Shown: one piece after another, positions 1-5,114 of the stretch
Numbering within the stretch: the first letter of the stretch is position 1
Layout: every line of letters begins with the position of its first letter
Assembly: GCA_900772445.1 (NCBI GenBank)
Contig: CAAHEL010000040.1
Coordinates: forward strand, 1-5,114
Length of the DNA stretch: 5,114 bases
DNA from: Bacilli bacterium
GTDB taxonomy: Bacteria; Bacillota_I; Bacilli_A; RF39; UBA660
Direction of reading: 5' to 3'
Program-made: the position numbers and the translations under genes
Notes under the pieces: generated by a model
What the model was told of the DNA's origin: nothing
Database searches by the model: none
The model's input: the letters and a program-made list of their open reading frames with translations, nothing else

Positions 1-18
1 ACTCTATACTATGTAATT

Positions 19-47
19 AATATAACATATTTTTTTGGTTATTACAA
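19..47 (-). promoter_or_regulatory. Candidate promoter for a leftward gene beyond the window
   Basis: On the minus strand TTGTAA (42-47) and TATATT (19-24) are separated by 17 nt. TGT precedes the -10, so the extended TGn element is present. It follows the operon terminator at 71-111, as the CYTH promoter follows the rpoC terminator. The downstream gene is not visible, and the region is so AT-rich that chance matches are likely. Confidence 0.45.
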
Positions 48-70
48 TAGTGTTATTAATTTTTTTGCTT

Positions 71-111
71 TTTTTAACAAAATAAAAACTATAGTGATGT
101 CCTATAGTCTT
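71..111 (-). terminator. Intrinsic terminator of the CYTH/kinase-like operon
   Basis: Ten bases after the TAA stop of the kinase-like gene, arms at 102-111 and 85-94 pair over 10 positions in the leftward transcript (one G-U wobble) around a 7-nt loop at 95-101. The U-rich tail TATTTTGTT (76-84) follows. Over 41 nt it matches the rpoC terminator at 36 positions, including the loop GGACAT and the whole tail, so the two are probably related copies. Confidence 0.85.
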
Positions 112-121
112 AACTTTTATG

Positions 122-700
122 TTATCTTTTTTCTATTTCTTTAATTTTTCGGTATACTTTATTTGCTGTAATATTAACTTCTTGTGAATTATTATTTACA
201 AATATAGTGTTTTCTGGGAGATTTTTTTTAAATTCTTCATAGAATTTTATCCTTTTTTCTTCGTCATCTAAAACTTTATCAAGACTAGATTTTCCTCTTC
301 TAGTAATTCTTTCTTGTCTAAGTTCTTCATCTATATTAACAAACAATGTTAAATCTGGTACTAATAATTGATGATTATATATGTTGTAGTTCAGATCTAT
401 GTCTATTCCTGCAACTCTATTCGAAACGACTGTATCTATTAAATACCTAACCAAATAAACATTTTTATTTTTTATGTCACAATTATTTTTTATATAATCA
501 GACATATATACAGTTGATGATAAATAATATAACATATGTGCTATAGTTGATTCTTTTCTTACTTTTGTATCAATTATTTCACGATTATAATATTCCTCAC
601 TTGGAGTTTTAAATAAATATGAACCTTCATCTAACTTGTGTAAACTTTTTCCAATACTACTAGTACCACTACCATCTAAACCAGTAATTACAATAAACAT
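122..700 (-). CDS. P-loop thymidylate/nucleoside kinase-like protein with altered Walker A
   Basis: A 192-residue soluble protein with the layout of the thymidylate-kinase group of P-loop NTPases. FIVITGLDGSG at the N-terminus is the beta1/Walker A region. VYLVRYLIDTVVSNRVAG (81-98) sits where thymidylate kinase has its DR(Y) substrate motif. VPDLTLFVNIDEELRQERITRRG (114-136) matches the PDLT-strand plus basic LID helix, followed by an acidic/basic LID segment (DKVLDDEEKR, 141-150) and a C-terminal helix. Key oddities: the Walker A reads G-L-D-G-S-G-T-S-S, so the lysine is Thr13 (ACT codon), and the Asp of the DR motif is Val84 while Arg85 is kept. K18 and R131/R134/R135 are nearby basic residues that could in principle compensate. 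The length is slightly below that of ordinary thymidylate kinases (about 200-215). The ATG at 698-700 has a good Shine-Dalgarno inside the end of the preceding CYTH gene, so the two are probably co-translated. It is unlikely to be the housekeeping dTMP kinase; a divergent nucleotide-binding partner of the CYTH protein is an inference. Confidence 0.8.
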   Translation of the reverse strand: MFIVITGLDGSGTSSIGKSLHKLDEGSYLFKTPSEEYYNREIIDTKVRKESTIAHMLYYLSSTVYMSDYIKNNCDIKNKNVYLVRYLIDTVVSNRVAGIDIDLNYNIYNHQLLVPDLTLFVNIDEELRQERITRRGKSSLDKVLDDEEKRIKFYEEFKKNLPENTIFVNNNSQEVNITANKVYRKIKEIEKR

Positions 701-704
701 TTTT

Positions 705-1307
705 CTATCTCCTATCTAAATTTTTTGAAAGTAATTCATATGCTTTTTTTATATCATAATCTTCACTTATTAATAAGTTGTATTTTTTTAATATATTTAA
801 CATTTTTTCTTTTTCTTCTTTTATTTGTGAATCATTAACTTCTGAAAAATCTTTGGTGTTTTCAAATTCAAGCAACAACCCTAGATTTTCAACATCTTGA
901 AAGGCAAATTCATAGTTACCATTTGAATATACAATTACATCATATTTTACGCTTACTAAGTGATTAAATTTCAATTTTTCAAATAGTTTTATTGCATTAT
1001 TTATATCATCTATTGAAACATTTACTTTTTCTTCTGATATAACTGTATTTGATTTATCATATTTTTTTTCTTTATAAGTTATTTTTTTAAATTCATTCCC
1101 TGAAACATTTAGATATCTTATTAGTACGCTATTATTTAGACACTCAATAATATTATCTTTTGTTAGTTTTTTTACAATTTGCTTTGGACAGAGATATTCA
1201 TCTTCTACTCTGCTTTTTCTTATAACTTTAAAATCACTGTTTTTTAATATTTTATCAACTTCTGATAAAGAATTTTTAACTTTTACTGTTATTTCTATTT
1301 GTTTCAT
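705..1307 (-). CDS. CYTH-domain (CyaB/thiamine-triphosphatase-like, triphosphate tunnel) protein
   Basis: A 200-residue protein that looks like a single CYTH domain. This fold forms a beta tunnel that binds triphosphates or other organic phosphates; known members are class IV adenylate cyclase, thiamine triphosphatase and tripolyphosphatases. Supporting pattern: N-terminal EITVKV (E5, T7, K9, the place of ExExK), basic R30/K31/R33, DEYL (36-39), VLIRYLN with R64, KKITYKEKKYD (74-84), SEEKVNV (E92, E93), VSVKYDVIVY with K121, then the typical closing strands YEFAFQDVENLGLLLEFE with E133, D138, E147 and E149. A charged helical tail follows (about 158-200). The second Glu of ExExK is Thr, so the usual metal-binding set is incomplete and the activity cannot be assigned. 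The ATG at 1305-1307 follows a GAGG Shine-Dalgarno. It is the first gene of a two-gene operon with the kinase-like gene at 122-700. There is no signal peptide or membrane segment, so it is probably cytosolic. Family confidence is good; substrate is unknown. Confidence 0.82.
   Translation of the reverse strand: MKQIEITVKVKNSLSEVDKILKNSDFKVIRKSRVEDEYLCPKQIVKKLTKDNIIECLNNSVLIRYLNVSGNEFKKITYKEKKYDKSNTVISEEKVNVSIDDINNAIKLFEKLKFNHLVSVKYDVIVYSNGNYEFAFQDVENLGLLLEFENTKDFSEVNDSQIKEEKEKMLNILKKYNLLISEDYDIKKAYELLSKNLDRR
709..713 (-). promoter_or_regulatory. Ribosome binding site of the kinase-like gene, inside the CYTH coding end
   Basis: AGGAG lies 8 nt before the ATG at 698-700. It is formed by the last two Arg codons (AGG AGA) of the CYTH gene, directly before its TAG stop at 705-707. 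The stop and next start are separated by 4 nt, an arrangement typical of translational coupling. It also fixes the start of the downstream gene. Confidence 0.88.
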
Positions 1308-1424
1308 TTACTACCTCTCTAATAACTAAATTAATTTTTAAAAGTATATTAATTATTTTTTTAGTTAAATTACTAAAACTATCAAAATTTTTGATTCACA
1401 CTTTTTTATTATAAACTTATTTTG
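1308..1424 (-). promoter_or_regulatory. AT-rich 5' leader of the CYTH operon with competing inverted repeats
   Basis: No ORF or known riboswitch is recognised in this stretch. It holds three AT-rich inverted repeats: a near-perfect palindrome at 1381-1395 (ATCAAAA and TTTTGAT around one base); a 7-bp hairpin with arms 1372-1378 and 1359-1365; and an 8-bp pairing of 1360-1367 with 1323-1330 that ends just before the Shine-Dalgarno. The last two share the segment 1360-1365 and so cannot form together. Such repeats arise easily by chance at this base composition, so a regulatory role is only a suggestion. Confidence 0.3.
1314..1317 (-). promoter_or_regulatory. Ribosome binding site of the CYTH gene
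   Basis: The minus strand reads AGAGAGGTAGTAA and then ATG. The core GAGG is 6 nt before the start codon at 1305-1307, which supports this start. Confidence 0.8.
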
Positions 1425-1430
1425 TTTCTT

Positions 1431-1459
1431 ATTCTACCATAATTTATTTAATATGTAAA
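1431..1459 (-). promoter_or_regulatory. Sigma-A-type promoter of the CYTH/kinase-like operon
   Basis: On the minus strand: TTTACA (-35, 1454-1459), a 17-nt spacer, then TAGAAT (-10, 1431-1436) preceded by TGG, which gives the TGn extended -10 element. The -35 lies only a few bases beyond the U-tract of the rpoC terminator, so the operon can be read independently of rpoC. The expected start site is about 1423-1425, leaving a leader of roughly 117 nt before the ATG at 1307. Confidence is good for an AT-rich region because both hexamers, the spacing and the TGn all agree. Confidence 0.75.
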
Positions 1460-1465
1460 GAAATA

Positions 1466-1506
1466 TTTTTAACAAAATAAAACCTATAGGAATGTCCTAT
1501 AGGTTT
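1466..1506 (-). terminator. Intrinsic terminator of rpoC
   Basis: Four bases after the rpoC stop codon is a perfect 12-bp inverted repeat: arms 1495-1506 and 1480-1491 (AAACCTATAGGA / TCCTATAGGTTT read on the minus strand) with a 3-nt CAT loop at 1492-1494. In the leftward transcript the stem is followed by a U-rich run (TATTTTGTT, 1471-1479). This is a standard Rho-independent terminator for leftward transcription. On the plus strand the tail is less U-rich, and no plus-strand gene needs it. Confidence 0.9.
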
Positions 1507-1510
1507 AGTT

Positions 1511-4500
1511 TTAATCTATAAATTCTTCTTCAAGAACTTCTGATGCTTCATCATCAAAGAATTGTTTTTCAAGTGTATAACCGATATCCATATATTCTTT
1601 ACATCCAGTTCCTGCTGGGATAAGTTTACCGATAATTACGTTTTCTTTTAATCCGTGTAAGTTATCTACTTTTCCTTTAACTGATGCTTCGGTTAATATT
1701 CTTGTTGTTTCTTGGAATGATGCAGATGATAAGAATGAATCTGTTTCAAGAGATGCTTTTGTTATACCTAATAATATTGGTTGACCAATTGCAGGTTTTT
1801 TACCTTTTAAGATTACATCTCTATTTCCATCAGTAAATTCACTGATACTTACAGATGTACTTGGGATAAAGTTTGTATCTCCAGATTCCATAATTCTTAT
1901 TTTTGAAATCATTCTTTTAGCAATAAGTTCAACGTGTTTATCATTGATATCAACACCTTGAGAACGATATACTTTTTGAACTTCTTTTAGTATATATTGT
2001 TGTACTGTATTAGGGTCTGTTACTGCAAGTAATTCTTTTGGAGAAACGTTACCTTCAGTTAATCTGTCACCTGCTGATACTTTAGTACCTTTTTCTACAC
2101 GAAGTTTTGCTCCATATAGTGTTATGTGTTCTCTTATTTCATTATCATTTTTGATGTATATTTTGAATTTGCCATTAGCATCTTCAATTTTAGTTACGAC
2201 ACCATCAATTTCAGCAATTGTAGATTTACCTTTTGGCATTCTGGCTTCGAATAATTCTTCAACACGAGGAAGACCTTGAGTTATGTCGGCACCTGCTACA
2301 CCACCAGTATGGAATGTACGCATTGTTAATTGGGTACCTGGTTCACCGATTGATTGTGCTCCCATAATACCAACTGCTTCACCGATTTCAACAACGTTAC
2401 CTGTTGCTAGGTTTCTACCATAACATTTACGGCAAACACCGTGATTTGTTCTACAAGTTAATGCTGTTCTTATTTCAACTTCTTCAATTCCTGCTTTAAT
2501 TATTTTATCAGCAATTGCTTCTGTGATTAATTCATTTTTATCAATAATTACTTCTTTTGTTTCTGGGTTGATTACTTTCTTGTTAGTATATCTACCCATA
2601 ATTCTATCATAAAGTGGTTCGATTATTCCGTCTTTATCATCTTTAAATGCACTTACTAGTACACCTTGTGTTGTTCCACAATCTTCTTCTCTAACGATTA
2701 TATCTTGTGCTACGTCTACTAAACGTCTAGTCATATAACCAGAGTCAGCAGTTTTTAATGCTGTATCAGCACTACCTTTTCTAGCACCGTGTGTTGATAA
2801 GAAGAATTCTGATACTGAAAGTCCTTCTCTAAAGTTTGAGGTAACTGGGATTTCTACTGATTCACCGTTTGGTTTAGCCATTAATCCACGCATACCAGCA
2901 AGTTGTACGAAGTTAGAAATTGATCCACGAGCTTTTGAATTCATCATTATGAAGATTGGATTATCTACCATTGTTTTAGCATATACTTCAAGTTCTTTTT
3001 TGATTTCATCTTTTGCTTGATCCCAAACGTTAATAACTAATTCATATCTTTCTTGATCAGTAATTAAACCTCTTTGGAATTGTTTATTAATTTTCTTAAC
3101 TTCAGCATTTCCTTTTTCAATTATTTCTTCTTTATTCTTACTTACTACGATATCACTTGCTGCAATAGTTATTCCTGAATAAGTTGAATATTTGAAACCT
3201 AGATCTTTTAATTTATCTAGCATAATTGATGTTTCTGTTGTTTTATATCTTTTGAATACTTGAGCGATTATTTTTTCTAGTGTTCCTTTATTAAAAGGTT
3301 GTGCTAGAGGTATTTCATCTAATTTTTCTTTTAGGTTTTCTCCATAATTAATGAAGTATTTAGCAGGGGTAATTCCTTCGATATTATCATCTGTTGGTTC
3401 ATTAATAAATGGGAATGAATCAGGTAATATTTCATTAAAGATTATTTTACCTGGTGTTGTAACAAAGTATTTATCTTTATTACTGTCTAAAAATACTTTA
3501 TGTTTAAATGAGTTTACTGGTACAAGAATTCTTGTGTGAAGTGTTAATTCTCTACGTTGATATGCCATTAATACTTCATTTGTATTTTTAAATACTCTTC
3601 CTTCACCTTCAAGTCCTTTCTTTTCCATAGTAATATAGTAGTTACCTAGGATCATATCTTGTGATGGTGTAACAATTGGTTTCCCATCTTTTGGACTTAA
3701 AATGTTATTTGCACCTAACATTAATATTCTTGCTTCTGCTTTTGCTTCTTCAGATAATGGTACGTGTACTGCCATTTGATCTCCGTCGAAGTCAGCGTTA
3801 AATGCTGTTGTAACAAGTGGGTGCAATCTTATTGCTCTACCTGAAATTAATTTAGGTTCGAATGCTTGGATACCAAGTCTATGTAGGGTAGGAGCACGGT
3901 TTAACATAACTGGATGTTCTTTGATTACTTCTTCGACTACATCCCATACTTTTGGATCTTGGTTTTCAATCATTTTTTTAGCTGATTTAATATTGTTTGC
4001 TATTTCTTTTGTTACTAAACCATTAATAACGTGTGGTTTAAATAATTCTAGTGCCATTTCTTTTGGTATACCGCATTGATACATTTTTAAGTCTGGTCCA
4101 ACAACGATAACTGAACGACCTGAATAGTCAACACGCTTACCAAGTAAGTTTTGTCTGAAACGTCCTTGTTTACCTTTTAGCATAGAAGATAGTGATTTTA
4201 ATGCACGATTTCCTGCACCTGTTACGCTTCTTCCTCTTCTTCCGTTATCAAATAGGGCATCTACTGCTTCTTGTAACATACGTTTTTCGTTTTGTACGAT
4301 AATTGAAGGTGCTCCTAATTCGATAAGTTTTTTTAGACGATTATTTCTGTTTATTACTCTTCTGTATAAGTCATTTAGGTCAGAAGTAGCAAATCTACCA
4401 CCATCTAGTTGAATCATTGGTCTTAATTCTGGTGGAATAACTGGTAATGCTTCTAGTATCATCCATTCAGGTTTATTTCCTGATGTCGCGAAAGCATTAA

Positions 4501-5114
4501 TTACTTCTAATCTTTTTACTAGTCTTGTTCTTCTTTGACTAGTTGCTGATTCTAGTTCTTTTTGAATTTCTGCTAATTCTTTTTCAACATCTACTTCGCT
4601 AAGTAATTGTTTTATTGCTTCAGCTCCCATTCCTACTTTGAATGTATTTCCATATTTTTCATAATATACACGATATTCTTTGTCAGAAAGGGTTTGTTTT
4701 TTAATAAGTGGTGTATTTCCTGGATTTATTACAACATAAGAAACAAAGTATATTACTTCTTCTAGATCTCTAGGAGACATATCTAGACATAATCCAATGT
4801 ATGATGGAATGCCTTTTACATACCATATATGACTAACTGGTGTAGCAAGTTCTATATGTCCCATTCTTTCTCTTCTTACTGAAGATTTTGTCACTTCAAC
4901 ACCACAACGATCACAGACAATATTTTTATATCTTAATCTTTTGTATTTACCACAACTACATTCGTAGTCTCTTGTTGGTCCAAAGATTTTTTCACAGAAT
5001 AGTCCATCTCTTTCTGGTTTTAATGTTCTATAGTTAATTGTTTCTGGTTTTTGAACTTCTCCATAACTCCAAGAACGGATTTTTTCTGGAGAAGCAATCC
5101 CTATTTTTAAAGCT
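1511..5114 (-). CDS. rpoC: DNA-directed RNA polymerase subunit beta' (5'-truncated by window edge)
   Basis: This subunit supplies the catalytic magnesium site of RNA polymerase and joins beta, alpha and omega in the core enzyme. The frame stays open from the TAA stop at 1511-1513 to the right edge, giving 1200 visible residues. By recalled comparison with B. subtilis RpoC only about 8-10 N-terminal residues are missing. Visible landmarks (visible-residue numbering): IASPEKIRSWSYGEV at the start; N-terminal zinc ribbon Cys 52, 54, 67, 70; the double-psi barrel motif NADFDGDQMAVH from residue 439 (nt 3764-3799), with the three Mg-binding Asp at 441, 443, 445; bridge helix around STHGARKGSADTALKTADSG (from about 773); second zinc site Cys 812, 887, 894, 897; trigger loop LTMRTFHTGG with His 935 (nt 2300-2329). 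The trigger loop runs straight on without the proteobacterial insertion. The tail is short and acidic (EVLEEEFID). A GTG at 4892-4894 is an internal Val codon, not the start. rpoB would be expected upstream, outside the window. Confidence 0.99.
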   Translation of the reverse strand, partial: ALKIGIASPEKIRSWSYGEVQKPETINYRTLKPERDGLFCEKIFGPTRDYECSCGKYKRLRYKNIVCDRCGVEVTKSSVRRERMGHIELATPVSHIWYVKGIPSYIGLCLDMSPRDLEEVIYFVSYVVINPGNTPLIKKQTLSDKEYRVYYEKYGNTFKVGMGAEAIKQLLSEVDVEKELAEIQKELESATSQRRTRLVKRLEVINAFATSGNKPEWMILEALPVIPPELRPMIQLDGGRFATSDLNDLYRRVINRNNRLKKLIELGAPSIIVQNEKRMLQEAVDALFDNGRRGRSVTGAGNRALKSLSSMLKGKQGRFRQNLLGKRVDYSGRSVIVVGPDLKMYQCGIPKEMALELFKPHVINGLVTKEIANNIKSAKKMIENQDPKVWDVVEEVIKEHPVMLNRAPTLHRLGIQAFEPKLISGRAIRLHPLVTTAFNADFDGDQMAVHVPLSEEAKAEARILMLGANNILSPKDGKPIVTPSQDMILGNYYITMEKKGLEGEGRVFKNTNEVLMAYQRRELTLHTRILVPVNSFKHKVFLDSNKDKYFVTTPGKIIFNEILPDSFPFINEPTDDNIEGITPAKYFINYGENLKEKLDEIPLAQPFNKGTLEKIIAQVFKRYKTTETSIMLDKLKDLGFKYSTYSGITIAASDIVVSKNKEEIIEKGNAEVKKINKQFQRGLITDQERYELVINVWDQAKDEIKKELEVYAKTMVDNPIFIMMNSKARGSISNFVQLAGMRGLMAKPNGESVEIPVTSNFREGLSVSEFFLSTHGARKGSADTALKTADSGYMTRRLVDVAQDIIVREEDCGTTQGVLVSAFKDDKDGIIEPLYDRIMGRYTNKKVINPETKEVIIDKNELITEAIADKIIKAGIEEVEIRTALTCRTNHGVCRKCYGRNLATGNVVEIGEAVGIMGAQSIGEPGTQLTMRTFHTGGVAGADITQGLPRVEELFEARMPKGKSTIAEIDGVVTKIEDANGKFKIYIKNDNEIREHITLYGAKLRVEKGTKVSAGDRLTEGNVSPKELLAVTDPNTVQQYILKEVQKVYRSQGVDINDKHVELIAKRMISKIRIMESGDTNFIPSTSVSISEFTDGNRDVILKGKKPAIGQPILLGITKASLETDSFLSSASFQETTRILTEASVKGKVDNLHGLKENVIIGKLIPAGTGCKEYMDIGYTLEKQFFDDEASEVLEEEFID

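Noticed and set aside
122..700. Annotation as the housekeeping thymidylate kinase (tmk)
   Set aside because: The fold fits, but the Walker A lysine and the DR aspartate are both missing and the neighbour is a CYTH gene, so the standard name would overstate what the sequence shows.
705..1307. Annotation as class IV adenylate cyclase (cyaB)
   Set aside because: CYTH proteins have several activities and the ExExK motif is incomplete here, so cyclase activity cannot be claimed.
1308..1510. Riboswitch, tRNA or small ORF in the intergenic region
   Set aside because: No recognisable aptamer, cloverleaf or open frame with a ribosome binding site was seen; only the terminator, promoter and AT-rich leader are supported.
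3351..3539. 62-residue plus-strand open frame
   Set aside because: It lies wholly antisense inside well-conserved rpoC, no convincing ribosome binding site or known domain was seen, and its composition is what the opposite strand of rpoC would give.
4892..4894. GTG as the start of rpoC
   Set aside because: The conserved beta' N-terminal sequence, including the CxC...CxxC zinc ribbon, continues upstream in the same frame to the window edge, so this is the Val of the CGVEVTKSS segment.
1..5114. Mycoplasma-type code (TGA = Trp)
   Set aside because: All five rpoC Trp codons are TGG and no in-frame TGA interrupts any of the three genes. The two small genes encode no Trp at all, so they are not informative.

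Overview
The window is AT-rich and every supported gene lies on the minus strand. Its backbone is the nearly complete 3' part of rpoC, the RNA polymerase beta' subunit. Its sequence is Bacillota-like: from memory it is close to Bacillus subtilis RpoC along its length, and the trigger loop lacks the large proteobacterial insertion. All five Trp codons in rpoC are TGG and no frame needs TGA as Trp, so the standard bacterial code fits. This suggests a low-GC Bacilli/Mollicutes-neighbour lineage (for example an uncultured gut Bacilli) rather than a mycoplasma using code 4. The exact taxon cannot be fixed from the sequence alone.

Layout in the direction of transcription (right to left): rpoC enters from the right edge without its start codon and ends at 1511. 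A strong intrinsic terminator (about 1466-1506) follows. Immediately after it lies a good sigma-A-type promoter (-35 at 1454-1459, -10 at 1431-1436). That promoter should drive a two-gene operon through a roughly 120-nt AT-rich leader. The first gene encodes a CYTH-domain (triphosphate tunnel) protein (705-1307). The second, four bases downstream, encodes a P-loop protein of thymidylate/nucleoside kinase type (122-700). A second terminator (71-111) closes the operon, and a further promoter-like sequence (19-47) points out of the left edge.

The most interesting points are in the small operon. The kinase-like protein has Thr where the Walker A lysine should be and Val where the Asp of the thymidylate-kinase DR motif should be. 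The CYTH protein has ExTxK in place of ExExK. The two together resemble, as separate genes, the uridine-kinase/CYTH fusion of plant TTM proteins, so they may act as a pair on a nucleotide or organic phosphate. Their function is unknown. The two terminators are also near-copies of one another (36 of 41 positions identical), with a compensatory base-pair change in the stem.
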